A DNA stretch of 64,000 nt. Origin: Planctomycetota bacterium (lineage in GTDB: Bacteria; Planctomycetota; UBA1135; UBA2386). Positions 38,393-47,755 of the stretch are shown here, piece after piece; the first letter of the stretch is position 1; every line of letters starts with the position of its first letter. The notes beneath the pieces were generated by a model. That model was not told the DNA's origin. It searched no databases and was given only the letters and a program-made list of their open reading frames with translations. A program made the position numbers and the translations under genes. Where the stretch lies: positions 16,962 through 80,961 of the forward strand of contig JANQJF010000011.1 of NCBI GenBank assembly GCA_028281765.1, given 5' to 3'.

Positions 38393-38413
38393 GTGAGGGA
38401 TCCGAGACCGACG

Positions 38414-38582
38414 CTAGTGCCCCGCGTCCGAAGTCCGCATCATAAGTAACCGGCCAATCGACCCGCTCGCTGCGTTGCTGCTCCTCGACTTGTCCACTGA
38501 CAAGCCGTGTCGTCGCAGCGCCTTGCGCGTGAATCGACTGACGCGGCTACTTTCGCTACGGACTTCAGACGAGGGACACTAG
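38414..38582 (+). mobile_element. MITE-like element, copy 2 (169 bp)
   Basis: Same length as the copy at 16601-16769 and about 96% identical by eye, in the opposite orientation. It starts CTAGTGCCCCGCGTCC and ends GACGAGGGACACTAG. The last CTAG supplies the TAG stop codon of the leftward ABC permease gene (stop at 38579-38581), which would also have been TAG before insertion if CTAG was the target. The left end lies 22 bp after the spermidine-synthase-like gene stop. No transposase is encoded. Confidence 0.85.
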
Positions 38583-39973
38583 TAGTCCGGCGCCAGGTTT
38601 GTCGCGACCTGCGTCATCGAACCCTTCACCGCGGGCATCAGACCCGCGAGTGCGCCGAGCGCGGTGACACCGCCGACGAGGTAGAGCTCCCACGCTTGGA
38701 ATGTCGCTGGCTCGAGCCACACGCCGGTCATGTCCTCGACGGTTTCGCGCAGCGCCCACGCCGCACCGTGGCACATCAACAGCCCGAGCACGGCGCCGAC
38801 GAACGACACCATCGCGGCCTCGCCGACGATGATCGTCAAGATCTGGAATCGTCGCGCGCCGAGCGAGCGCATGATCGCGATCTCGCGGCGGCGCTCGTTC
38901 ATCGTGTTGTAGATCGCGGCGGTGATCGAGACCGAGGCGACGAGGAGCACGAGCCACGCGATCACGATCAGCACGTCGGCCGCGTTGCCGATCTGGCGCA
39001 AGAACCTCGGGACCACGTCCTGCGGCCATGCGACCTGCGCGTCGCTGCGGGTGCCGAACTCCATCCGGAGGATGCGGGCACCGAAGTGATCCTTCGGGTC
39101 GGCGACGATCGCCGTCAGTCCCAGCCGGCCAGGCGAGACCGGCATCTCCTTCGCGTCCTCTGGCGACTTGCCGGGCGGAATCTCGAGTACGAACACGCCG
39201 GCTTCGTGGCCGTCGATCAGGTAGTGCACCGACAGCGGCAGGTAGATTGTCGTGTCGAGCGGGGAGTTGGTCGGCGCGAGCATGCCGACGACTTTGCACG
39301 CCGCCTCGGGGTGTTCGTGGAAGCCGAACTCTCCCATCTTGCCGTGCACGGGTACGACGACGTCGCCGAGTTCGAGACCGAGCGTGCGCGCAACGCGCGA
39401 ACCGATCACGCACTGCTTCCACTCGTCGCGCATGAGTGGTCGGGGCGGTGGGTTCTCGTCGCCCGCACGCTTGCCGTTCTCGTACGCCGTCAGCTGCTCG
39501 GCGAACTCCATCAGGTCGTCCCAGCTGAAGCGGAACGATTCACCCTCGGCGAACGGCAAGGGTTCCTTCCGCCAGCGGTAGAGCGAGAACATCTCGTCGA
39601 GTGTCGCGACGACCGGGAACGCGTGGCTGCTGACGCTGTCTCCGCGGGCCTGGGGGATCGCGTAGTGGACGCGCCCTCGGCGGCTGATGCCGCGGCCCGA
39701 CCGCAAGTCCATGCAGGCCTGGAGCGGGAACAGCGCCGGCGCTTCGCCGACGTTGAAAATCGTGTTCAGCACCAGCTCGAGCTGGCTCGCGTCCTTGGGG
39801 CCGAGCACCGCCTGGTAGCCGCCGATGCTGCCTTCGTAGCGTTGCCGGGTCTGGTCACCCATGGTGAGGATGGCGGCATAGAGTGCGGTGGCGACCGTGA
39901 TCGAGGTCGTCGTCAGGACGGTGGCGACGAGGCGGATCCGCAGGTTGCGGGCGCTGATCGACCAGAGCCTCAC
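38579..39973 (-). CDS. MacB/FtsX-type ABC transporter permease
   Basis: 464 residues from GTG 39973. One helix near residue 20, a periplasmic domain of about 300 residues, then three helices (near 335, 385 and 430), the standard MacB/LolC layout, with NTMNERRREIAIMRSLGARR before the second helix as in FtsX-family members. No ATPase gene lies next to it, unlike most of the family. The stop codon is formed by the MITE end. Substrate unknown. Confidence 0.86.
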   Translation of the reverse strand: MRLWSISARNLRIRLVATVLTTTSITVATALYAAILTMGDQTRQRYEGSIGGYQAVLGPKDASQLELVLNTIFNVGEAPALFPLQACMDLRSGRGISRRGRVHYAIPQARGDSVSSHAFPVVATLDEMFSLYRWRKEPLPFAEGESFRFSWDDLMEFAEQLTAYENGKRAGDENPPPRPLMRDEWKQCVIGSRVARTLGLELGDVVVPVHGKMGEFGFHEHPEAACKVVGMLAPTNSPLDTTIYLPLSVHYLIDGHEAGVFVLEIPPGKSPEDAKEMPVSPGRLGLTAIVADPKDHFGARILRMEFGTRSDAQVAWPQDVVPRFLRQIGNAADVLIVIAWLVLLVASVSITAAIYNTMNERRREIAIMRSLGARRFQILTIIVGEAAMVSFVGAVLGLLMCHGAAWALRETVEDMTGVWLEPATFQAWELYLVGGVTALGALAGLMPAVKGSMTQVATNLAPDY

Positions 39974-40211
39974 GAGCTCGCTCCCGGCTTGCCAAGGGCG
40001 ACGCGCGCGTCTTCGTCTCGCGGATGGGTCATGCTTCGGGAGGGAGAATACGCAGAAGGTCGCGAAGTCGTCGCCATTCGATCCGGCTTTCGGCGCCGAG
40101 AGTTCGCTGGCGACATCGATTGCAGTCGATCTGTAGTATCCTCACGGCTCATTCCCGGCGGCGCCAGCGTCCGGCTGCATCGTCGTTTCTCAGAGACCCA
40201 AATCCACTTCC

Positions 40212-40613
40212 ATGAGAACCCTCTGCCTGATTTCGTTCGCTCTGCTCACGGCCCTCGCCGGCTGCACCTCCGAAGCCACGGAGTCGTCGGCCGGCTCCGG
40301 CGCTCTTGCCGGTCACTGGTCGCAACACGTGGAAGGCGGCGGTCATGGCATGACGCTCGAGTTTGACTCCGCGAGCGACAAGCTGATGGTGCACACGGCA
40401 CCGGCGGAAGACGGCACCCATGATCACCTGAGCGGGAACTACTCGGTCGACGACAAGACCAAGATGGTCACCGTCAACTGTGAGCTGCTCGGTGCGGGCA
40501 AGGGCGACGTTTGGACGGGCAAGATCGAAGGCGATCACCTGAACATCGCGTCCGGCGAAACGAAGCTGTCGTTCCACAAGGGCGGTGACCCGCACGGTCA
40601 CGAGCACAAATAG
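40212..40613 (+). CDS. Small His-containing lipoprotein
   Basis: 133 residues. Lipobox in LLTALAGC at residues 10-17. The mature part looks beta-rich and ends in a His-rich tail (HKGGDPHGHEHK), with more His in HDH and GGHG segments, so metal binding is possible. No known domain. The gene has its own 238-bp upstream region and is convergent with the secreted protein at 40705. Confidence 0.75.
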   Translation: MRTLCLISFALLTALAGCTSEATESSAGSGALAGHWSQHVEGGGHGMTLEFDSASDKLMVHTAPAEDGTHDHLSGNYSVDDKTKMVTVNCELLGAGKGDVWTGKIEGDHLNIASGETKLSFHKGGDPHGHEHK

Positions 40614-40704
40614 AGCGCCGGTTGGTGTCCGTTCCTTCGCACGCGGGCGCAACCCGTCCACCGAGAACGAGGCGCCGAGGAGCGTGGATCGTGTCGTCTG
40701 CTCG

Positions 40705-42147
40705 TCAGTAGGGGATCACGATGGAATCGACGTGTGGCACCGCGCCACTCATCCGGTTGGCGACGAGTGTGATCCGGTATTGAACGAACGCTCGGCCATC
40801 CGCGACGTCGATGGTGCTCGACCACAGGGTTGCATTGGCGCCGGTAACGTCGTCCGCACCTCGATACTCCAACGCGACCGAGGTGCCCGGCGGCTCGATC
40901 GTAGCGACCAGCGGCGTTCGGTAGTCGGCGCCGATTGCGCCGGCGCGCCACGGCGATGTCGCTTCGGTCCGCACACGGGCGAACTCGATCTGAAGGTCGT
41001 ACATCGCGTTGTCGCCTTGCCCCGTCGTGACCGTGCTCGGATCGAGGGGGGCGCCGGGCGTTCCGTTCGCGAAGTTTCGCGCTGAAGGTGGAGGGCTCGA
41101 CGGCACCATCAGCCGCACGTGCTGACCGTTGACGCCGAGTGCACTTGGGTCGGGAGCTATCGCGAGATCGATCAAGAGACTGCCTTCTCCGTCGTACGAA
41201 AACGGTGTGGTCGGGATCGGGTAGTCGACGTATCCATCCCCGCGCAGGTCCGTCGGCTGCAACGTGTAGGGTCCCGAATACGTCATGGTCGGCGTCTCGC
41301 CCGGTAGCACGTTCTGCGCGAACGTCGGGTCGAGCCCAGAATCCGGGAACACGGCCGTGCCCGACAGCGGACCGATCGTGTAGTCGGGGACGACCGCACT
41401 GTGCGACAGCGAGATGTCGATCTGGGAGAACGAGTCGGGCAGCACGACGTTGCCGAACGCGCGCCAGCGAATCGCGGTCACGAGCTCGGCCTCGCCTGTC
41501 GCGCCGATGTCTTCCGCACGAAACACGATCTGACAGCGGGAGCCATTGGGGTTCATCGGTGTGAACACGGGGTAACTCCACGGGACAGTTCCGCCCCCGA
41601 GCGAGACGGTTCGGTGTGTGCGGACGCGCACGCCTCCTCCGGCGATGACGTCGTGGACGCTCGTGTCGAAGTTCCCCGTGAAGCCGTCGACTGTCGGCGT
41701 GTCGAACGTGTCCTCGATCGCGTGTTGCGTCGCGTGGAATGCGAAGCTGGCCGGGTTGCTCGCCGTGAACACGCCGTTCACGGCGGAAGGACTCAGCGAG
41801 AATGCCTGCAGGTGTCGCTGGATGCCTGCTAGCGCCGGGTTCGGAGCGAACCCGAGATCGAACGAGAGCTCACCGACGACCGGCATGAAGAACGAGAACA
41901 CCTCGTAGGTGTCAGGACTCAGGCCGAGGTAGAGGGTCTCGCCGAGGGCATGGACCGGGCCGCTCGTCGCGTCCCACAGGACGGCAGTCAGTTGGTTCGG
42001 CACACCCGAGACGGTCACGGCGATTGTGTCGCCAGTCGTTCGAATGCCCGGATCAGGGATGAACAGTGCCGGAAGAGTGCCCTGGGCAGCGAGTGACGTC
42101 GCAAGGGCAAAGAGGGGAAGGCAGCGTTGTGCACGCGAGTAGCTCAT
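40705..42147 (-). CDS. Secreted beta-rich protein, unknown
   Basis: 480 residues from ATG 42147 with GGAG seven bases before it; the open frame extends to 42237 without protein-like sequence. Signal peptide SRAQRCLPLFALATSLAAQ. The body is beta-rich with many Gly, Pro, Ser and Thr. Near the C-terminus an ATLWSSTIDVADGRAFVQYR strand ends close to IPY. It resembles secreted planctomycete proteins of unknown role. No catalytic or anchoring motif seen. Confidence 0.74.
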   Translation of the reverse strand: MSYSRAQRCLPLFALATSLAAQGTLPALFIPDPGIRTTGDTIAVTVSGVPNQLTAVLWDATSGPVHALGETLYLGLSPDTYEVFSFFMPVVGELSFDLGFAPNPALAGIQRHLQAFSLSPSAVNGVFTASNPASFAFHATQHAIEDTFDTPTVDGFTGNFDTSVHDVIAGGGVRVRTHRTVSLGGGTVPWSYPVFTPMNPNGSRCQIVFRAEDIGATGEAELVTAIRWRAFGNVVLPDSFSQIDISLSHSAVVPDYTIGPLSGTAVFPDSGLDPTFAQNVLPGETPTMTYSGPYTLQPTDLRGDGYVDYPIPTTPFSYDGEGSLLIDLAIAPDPSALGVNGQHVRLMVPSSPPPSARNFANGTPGAPLDPSTVTTGQGDNAMYDLQIEFARVRTEATSPWRAGAIGADYRTPLVATIEPPGTSVALEYRGADDVTGANATLWSSTIDVADGRAFVQYRITLVANRMSGAVPHVDSIVIPY

Positions 42148-42209
42148 GAGATGTCTCCGTTGGTTGGAGTGCGTGCCTCGACCGGCGGATCGGTTCCCCG
42201 ATTCTCGCG

Positions 42210-43556
42210 CTACTTTCTCGCGCGCGGCGCGATCCACACGGCGTGGGCGCTACGTGAGGATCCCATGCAGCGGACCCGCAACTCGATCCGGTGCATGCCG
42301 CTCACGTCCACGTGAAAATCGACGGCGGAGCCGATGTGGGTTCGGTCGATTCGCGGCGACGTCCAGAGCGTGCGGCCATCACCGGCGATTTCGAACTCTA
42401 GTTCGGATCCGAACGGGGCACCCGAGTCCGCGAGGGCCACGCTGCCGTGGAGGGACCCGTACTTGTCGCCGAACGCGTAGCCGACGTGGGTCAACGCAGC
42501 GTCGTCGGCGGGGTGGGTGAACAGGCCCGCGCGGATCGGCTTGCCGTCGAACTCCACTTTCCCATCGAGTTCGTCGCCCTTCTCGAGCTCGGCGTAGCCG
42601 ACCACCGAGTCGGTTTCGCGGAGTGACGCGAGCAGAGTCGGTTTCCGCTCGGGTTCGCGGTCGGCGAGGAACTGCTCGATTCGGCGTTCCAGGTCGAGCC
42701 GCTGCGCGTCGTCCCGTGACGCGTGTCGCGCGGCCTCGAGCCAATGTGCCGCTCGGTCGAGGAGTCTCTGGCGGAACATCGAGGCATGCTCGTGGGACGC
42801 GATGCGCCGCCACTTCGCGGAGAGCGCGAGGCAATCGCCGCTTTCACTCGGTTTGTCCGCGTCCGCGTTGCAGGCTGCTTCGAGGTCGGGACCGAGGCGG
42901 GAGAGAATCGGGCGTGCTGCATTCCAGTCCCGTCGGTGCAGGTGGAAGTCGGCGACCGCCCGCAGTGCCTTCGTGGTCGGACTGTCGTGGAGGCGCGCGA
43001 AGTGACCGTGGAGTTCCTCACACTTCTTCGTCGCTCGCTTGAGCCAGCCGACCTTTGCCTTCCTTGCGGCGGCGCGACCGATCGATGCGAGCGTGCGCGC
43101 GTGTGCGAAGTCCTCGGAGGCGAGCGAAGTGTCGAACAAAGCCAAGCACCGTGCCGCGATTTCGACTTTGCCGGCCCGGTCCTTCTTCTGTTTCAGCAGG
43201 CGGCGAAACACCGGCATGTACAGCTCGATCGGCGCGACGTCGTAGTGTCGTTCGATCTGATCGAGCGTCGAGAGGCAGTCCTGCGCTTGGCCGAGGGACT
43301 CGTTGGCGTCCGCGAGGCACATCAGCAGGGCGTAGTGACCGGTGCCGGGGGCGTAGTCGGAGATCTTCCTCCGTAGTTTCTTCGCGAACCCCGCCGGGTC
43401 GGATTCGCGCAACGGATCCTCCTGAATGGCGGCGAGTGCGTCTCGCAGGCTCTCGGGGCTCGGTGGCGAGACCTTGTTTCGCGCGTGTTGGCCGATCGCT
43501 AGGTTGCCCGAGAGCAACAAGAACAACAGGACGCACAGTCCGCTGAGTTTCGGCAT
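42210..43556 (-). CDS. Secreted NPCBM-domain protein with helical repeats
   Basis: 448 residues. Signal peptide MPKLSGLCVLLFLLLSGNLA. Residues about 35-300 are helical with TPR-like spacing (SLGQAQDCLSTLDQIERHY). The C-terminal 130 residues form an NPCBM-type carbohydrate-binding domain (AGLFTHPADDAALTHVGYAF, DVSGMHRIELRVR). Sugar binding outside the cell is predicted. It lies 22 bp after the sigma-factor pair on the same strand and may belong to that transcript. Confidence 0.78.
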   Translation of the reverse strand: MPKLSGLCVLLFLLLSGNLAIGQHARNKVSPPSPESLRDALAAIQEDPLRESDPAGFAKKLRRKISDYAPGTGHYALLMCLADANESLGQAQDCLSTLDQIERHYDVAPIELYMPVFRRLLKQKKDRAGKVEIAARCLALFDTSLASEDFAHARTLASIGRAAARKAKVGWLKRATKKCEELHGHFARLHDSPTTKALRAVADFHLHRRDWNAARPILSRLGPDLEAACNADADKPSESGDCLALSAKWRRIASHEHASMFRQRLLDRAAHWLEAARHASRDDAQRLDLERRIEQFLADREPERKPTLLASLRETDSVVGYAELEKGDELDGKVEFDGKPIRAGLFTHPADDAALTHVGYAFGDKYGSLHGSVALADSGAPFGSELEFEIAGDGRTLWTSPRIDRTHIGSAVDFHVDVSGMHRIELRVRCMGSSRSAHAVWIAPRARK

Positions 43557-43578
43557 GGCGGGGTCTCGGTTTCGGCGA

Positions 43579-44037
43579 TCATTTCGACTGTTCCGGATTC
43601 GGGTCGGTGCTGAGCTGGATTTCGTAGCGGGCCCCTTCGAGGAGCCGCGGATCGAGACCGTCAGGAAGGTCGATCTGGATCTGAACAGGTGCTTTTCCTG
43701 GGACGCGAATCGTCAGCGGGTGGACATGCCCATCTTCGATCGTGATCGAATGTGCTCCTGCGTCCACGGGCTGGCCGTCGATTTCGATTTCGAGATCCAC
43801 GGGGATGGATCGCATCCACCGGTGGGTGCCGTACGTCGCTGCGGCGCACAAGAACACGACGACCGGGATCAGCCAAATCCGCTGCGCGAGGGCTCGGCTC
43901 GGCCCCGTCTCGCCGGCTCGCTTCGCGAACTCCTCGGGATCGGCTGACCCGAACCAATGCTGTTCGCGGAGCTTGTCGAACATCTCGTCGACGGCAGCCT
44001 GCACGCGGTCCGAATCCGGCTTTCCGTCCCCGCTCAC
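43579..44037 (-). CDS. Membrane protein coupled to ECF sigma, probable anti-sigma role
   Basis: 152 residues. A cytosolic N-terminus of about 55 residues (VDEMFDKLREQHW), one transmembrane helix (IWLIPVVVFLCAAATYG), and a periplasmic beta-rich part. It overlaps the sigma gene by 4 bp, the classic sigma/anti-sigma arrangement, although no zinc-finger HxxxCxxC is present. Anti-sigma function is inferred from position and topology only. Confidence 0.7.
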   Translation of the reverse strand: MSGDGKPDSDRVQAAVDEMFDKLREQHWFGSADPEEFAKRAGETGPSRALAQRIWLIPVVVFLCAAATYGTHRWMRSIPVDLEIEIDGQPVDAGAHSITIEDGHVHPLTIRVPGKAPVQIQIDLPDGLDPRLLEGARYEIQLSTDPNPEQSK

Positions 44038-44648
44038 TTGCCGACCCCGTTCGGATAGAGGTGCTTGCGCAGCCGGTCCCGAGCGCGTGATAAACGCGAC
44101 TTCGCCGTGCCTTCCGCGATGCCCAAAGCGATCGCGGTTTCGTTCAGAGGAACTCCTTCGATGCAGTGCAGTGATATGACCGCCTGTTGGCCGGCCGGCA
44201 ACTCATCGATCGCGGCCCGGACTCTGCGGAGCTCGTCGCTCGCTTCGATGGTCGCGTCCGGCATGACGCTCCGGGTGCACGCGCGGCCGATCATGCGCAG
44301 GAGGCGTTGCTCGAGGCGACGCCGGCGGACCCGACGACTGATCAGATGCGCCGCGATGCCGAGCAGCCAAGAGGCGATCGGTGCGTCGCCGCGGAACTGA
44401 TGGCGGCTTCGGAACGCGGTCAAGAACACCTCGCCGGTCACTTCTTCGGTCGCATGTCGGTCCGACAGGCGGCGGTACACAAAGCTCGCGACGCGATGGT
44501 AGTGCTGCTCGTAGACGACGACGAATTCGGAGAGAGCTCGGGGTGCGCCGCCTGGAGTCATGTGCTTGTCGTCGGACGCCGGGACTGACTGGAAGTTCAG
44601 AGAGTCTCGCGGCGGGAGTGGCGGCGGAGATCCTGAGACGTCGAACAT
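44034..44648 (-). CDS. ECF-type RNA polymerase sigma factor
   Basis: About 204 residues from ATG 44648 (GAGAG just before it); ATG 44561 would give 175. Region 2 is YRRLSDRHATEEVTGEVFLTAF, and region 4 is LPAGQQAVISLHCIEGVPLN with the helix-turn-helix LGIAEGTAKSRLSRARDRLR. These are typical of ECF sigma factors. Regulated by the coupled membrane protein downstream. Its promoter targets are not known; the next genes (NPCBM protein, secreted proteins) are candidates. Confidence 0.9.
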   Translation of the reverse strand: MFDVSGSPPPLPPRDSLNFQSVPASDDKHMTPGGAPRALSEFVVVYEQHYHRVASFVYRRLSDRHATEEVTGEVFLTAFRSRHQFRGDAPIASWLLGIAAHLISRRVRRRRLEQRLLRMIGRACTRSVMPDATIEASDELRRVRAAIDELPAGQQAVISLHCIEGVPLNETAIALGIAEGTAKSRLSRARDRLRKHLYPNGVGK

Positions 44649-44869
44649 GGGCTCTCTCGAGGGGGCGCGTCCCGGTAGTGCCTCGAAGCGAAGGAGGGTT
44701 CCGCCGGAACACCAGAAAAAATCGGTCGGCCTGAGCCGCACCGTAGCCGAAGTGTCGAACTTCTGGCGGACTCGCGACGACCGGGAGGATCAACGGAACC
44801 CCGCAGGGTGGTCGAGGCACACCCCGCTAGCAGCGTCTGGTCCGAATTCCTCACTCCCGAGTCGATCCT

Positions 44870-46228
44870 GTGAACATCACCCCCGTCATCTCGTTTCCCC
44901 TGTCTGCCGTCTTCGCCTCGATCACCGTCGCCGGCTCGAGCCGAGCCCAGGATCGGCCGCAGACTCCCCGAGGACCGGACTGGGACGCGGTCCTGGGCGC
45001 GCCGCAAGGCGAGTGGCCGTCCGCGCAGGAGTCGATCGATTGGCGGGAGGATCTGCCGGAGGCGTTGGCCGAGGCGCGCAAGTCGAACCGGCCTCTGTTC
45101 GTGACTCTGCGTTGTTTGCCCTGCAAGCAGTGCTCAGGCTTCGATCAAGCCGTGCTCGACGGGGGGCAGTGGCTCGATCCCCTGCTGGCGCAGTTCATCA
45201 CCGTACGGATCACCGATGCGGCGAAGATCGACATGGCGCGACTTCCGGTCGAAGGGTTCCAGGACTTGGATCTGTCTTGGTGGGGGTATTTCCTCTCCCC
45301 GCGAGCGGAACTCTACGGTGTCTTCGGTGGGCGGGACGAGGTCTCCGATACGACGAGAATCAGTACCGACGCGCTCGCGCGCACGCTCGAGCGGGTGCTC
45401 GACCATCACTACGACCCGCGTCGCGCGCAGTGGGGAATCGACCGTGCTCCGGTCGCGGCGACGACGAAGCCGTTCCTACCTCGGGACCTTCCGAAGTACG
45501 AGGAGTGGTACTCCGGGCATCCGGATGCGAAAGCTCAGTCGTGTCTTCACTGTCACCAGCTTCGGGAAGCGTTGTGGCATCCACTCGACGCGCGTGGCGA
45601 GAAGCGGAAGAGACGACTCGCCGCTGTTTGGCCGCTGCCGGAGAACGTCGGAGTTCGCGTCGAGCGCGACGACGGCTTGCGCGTCACGCACGTCGAGGCC
45701 GGAAGTCCTGCCGCCAAGATCGGGCTCGCTCCGGGAGACCGGCTCGGCGCGGCGGGCGGGCGGCGGCTGTTCGGCCAGGCTGACTTCCGAGGTGTGCTCC
45801 ACCGCAAGGCCGACCCGAGTGGGGCGATCGAAGTCCACTGGCTGCGCGACGGCAAGCGGCATCGAGGTGTGCTCGAGCTGGACGTGGGTTGGCGTGAGAC
45901 GGTGCTGGACTGGCGAATGTCGATCTCACAGGGCAACCTCGGCGCCGATCCCGGGTTCTTCCCGCGGAAGGGGCACCCCGTTCGTGCGGGTGAGATGGCG
46001 ATCGTGCCGTTCTTCGGCAAGGACCGAGACCGCAGTCACGCGTATCGGGCTGGACTGCGGCCGCACCATACGGTCGTCGCGATCAACGGTGAGAGTCCGG
46101 ATCTGCACGGGCGCGCGTTCCTCGTGTGGTATCGGCTGAAGTTCGACTATGGGGATCGCCTGACGTTCACAGTCATCGATCAGGGGACCGAGCGGAAGAT
46201 CCGGGTTCTTCAGAAAGCGCGGGGCTGA
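44870..46228 (+). CDS. Secreted thioredoxin-like, CxxCH, double-PDZ protein
   Basis: 452 residues from GTG 44870. Signal peptide near VFASITVAGSSRA. A thioredoxin-like domain has RPLFVTLRCLPCKQCSGFD near residues 75-95 (CxxC plus an extra C). Near residue 224 is SCLHCHQ, a c-type heme motif CxxCH. Two PDZ-like parts follow at about 260-340 (AKIGLAPGDRLGAAGG) and 365-450 (RAGLRPHHTVVAINGE). Related planctomycete proteins combine these parts; they may sense or reduce cysteines outside the cell. Heme attachment needs proof. Confidence 0.8.
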   Translation: MNITPVISFPLSAVFASITVAGSSRAQDRPQTPRGPDWDAVLGAPQGEWPSAQESIDWREDLPEALAEARKSNRPLFVTLRCLPCKQCSGFDQAVLDGGQWLDPLLAQFITVRITDAAKIDMARLPVEGFQDLDLSWWGYFLSPRAELYGVFGGRDEVSDTTRISTDALARTLERVLDHHYDPRRAQWGIDRAPVAATTKPFLPRDLPKYEEWYSGHPDAKAQSCLHCHQLREALWHPLDARGEKRKRRLAAVWPLPENVGVRVERDDGLRVTHVEAGSPAAKIGLAPGDRLGAAGGRRLFGQADFRGVLHRKADPSGAIEVHWLRDGKRHRGVLELDVGWRETVLDWRMSISQGNLGADPGFFPRKGHPVRAGEMAIVPFFGKDRDRSHAYRAGLRPHHTVVAINGESPDLHGRAFLVWYRLKFDYGDRLTFTVIDQGTERKIRVLQKARG

Positions 46229-46231
46229 TCG

Positions 46232-47755
46232 ATGCACGTTCGGGCCTGGATCGCGGTTGGTGTCGTGTTCGCAACCGCTTCGTGTCGCGTCGCGTCGAAA
46301 GCGGATTCGACGCGCTCGATCGCATCCGTGGAAATCGACGACGGCGTCATCGAAGTCGCGAGCTATCGAGACAAACTCGAAGGCAGCCTGTACGGCCAGC
46401 TGTTCGGTCTGGCGTGGGGGTTCGCGCGCGGCATCGAGTTCCGCTACCGGCGGAGGCTGGTCCCCGACGACGACTTCCCGGACTGGAACACGGAAGTCGA
46501 TATCAACCGCGCACTGCGCGCTCCCGCCGGGGACGACTTCTACTGCGAGTTCTCCGGGCTGCTCGCGATGCGCGCGTTCGGTCCAGAGGTAGCTTGGGGC
46601 CAAATGGAGGGGTTCTACCGGGACACGCAGTACGCGACCTGGCACTCGGACCTCGCGATGCGACGCAACCTCCGAAACGGCGTTCGCGCACCTCGATGCG
46701 GTCACTACAGCAAGTTGCTCGAACGTGGGGCCGACGACGCGAGCCGATCGCGCGCTCCTCTCGGACACGGTGACGATCTCGATGCGCAGATGCAGGTGGA
46801 CTTCTGCGGCACGACGAACCCCGGAAACGTCCAGGCGGCGATTGCACAGGCGTGGAAGTTCGGACACATGATGAACTACGGGGATGGTGCGATCGGTGCT
46901 GCGGTCATGGCGGCGATGAACGCGGAGGCGTTCTTCGCGCGGAACGTGGCGCAGATCGCGGATGTCGGCGTCGCCGCGGCGCCGGAGGGCAGTACGTATC
47001 GGTCGCTCCTGAACGACGTTGTCGCGTGGCATCGCTCGTGGCCCGACGACTGGCAGCGCACGTGGCGCGCGCTCGACGAAAAGTGGGGGGCGACCGACCG
47101 GTGTCCACAAGGAGTGGGCGACTTCAACATCGACGCGAAGCTACACGGCGGCTTCGTGCTGATCGGTCTCCTGTACGGCGGCGGAGACTTTCGGCGTTCG
47201 TTGGAGATCACGATCCGCTGCGGCCAGGACACCGACACGAGCGCGCAGAACCTGGGGAGCATCCTGGGTGCGTTCCTCGGCAAGCGCCGGCTGCCGGAGC
47301 GAGTCGTCATGGGTCTGTCGAAGTCCGTGCCCGTGCAGGGTACCGACCTGCGATTCGACGACGTGGTCGCGCTTCAAGAAGACCTGGCGCGGCGCAGCCT
47401 GCGGATCAACGGCGGTCGCGCCATCGGCTCCGGGGCGGACGAGAGATGGGAGGTTCGACGCGAACCGAGTATTGCTCCGATCCTGGAGCAGTGGCCGACG
47501 TCTCCCAACGACGCGCCGCAACTCGAGGTCGGCTTCGAGGGCGGCGTCGATGGCCGCTCGGTGACTTTCACGGCGTCGGCGACTGACGACGACGGGGTCG
47601 CCGCGTATCAGTGGCACTTCGGCGACCTGTCGTTTGCGAACGGCTCGCGAGTCCGGCACACGTACCCGCGCTCCGGCAGGTTCGAGGCGACGTGCTACGT
47701 GACCGACGTCACGGGCCACACGACGCTGCGCCGGATCGCGATCGTGATGCCGTGA
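46232..47755 (+). CDS. ADP-ribosylglycohydrolase-like lipoprotein with PKD domain
   Basis: 507 residues. Lipobox ATASC at residues 14-18. The ADP-ribosylglycohydrolase fold is seen at about 45-400: LEGSLYGQLFGLAWG near the start (the Gly-rich first motif) and CGQDTDTSAQNLGSILGAF near residue 330, which holds the Asp residues for Mg2+. The C-terminal 80 residues form a PKD-type beta-sandwich (YQWHFGDLSFANG). An exported ADP-ribosylglycohydrolase is unusual; it may cleave N-glycosidic bonds in other molecules. It starts 3 bp after the thioredoxin-PDZ gene, likely in one operon. Confidence 0.82.
   Translation: MHVRAWIAVGVVFATASCRVASKADSTRSIASVEIDDGVIEVASYRDKLEGSLYGQLFGLAWGFARGIEFRYRRRLVPDDDFPDWNTEVDINRALRAPAGDDFYCEFSGLLAMRAFGPEVAWGQMEGFYRDTQYATWHSDLAMRRNLRNGVRAPRCGHYSKLLERGADDASRSRAPLGHGDDLDAQMQVDFCGTTNPGNVQAAIAQAWKFGHMMNYGDGAIGAAVMAAMNAEAFFARNVAQIADVGVAAAPEGSTYRSLLNDVVAWHRSWPDDWQRTWRALDEKWGATDRCPQGVGDFNIDAKLHGGFVLIGLLYGGGDFRRSLEITIRCGQDTDTSAQNLGSILGAFLGKRRLPERVVMGLSKSVPVQGTDLRFDDVVALQEDLARRSLRINGGRAIGSGADERWEVRREPSIAPILEQWPTSPNDAPQLEVGFEGGVDGRSVTFTASATDDDGVAAYQWHFGDLSFANGSRVRHTYPRSGRFEATCYVTDVTGHTTLRRIAIVMP

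Noticed and set aside
38507..38600. Start of a long plus-strand frame inside the MITE (MSSQRLARESTDAATF), also present in copy 1
   Set aside because: Shared only because it lies in the repeated element; it continues antisense to the permease and has no protein features.
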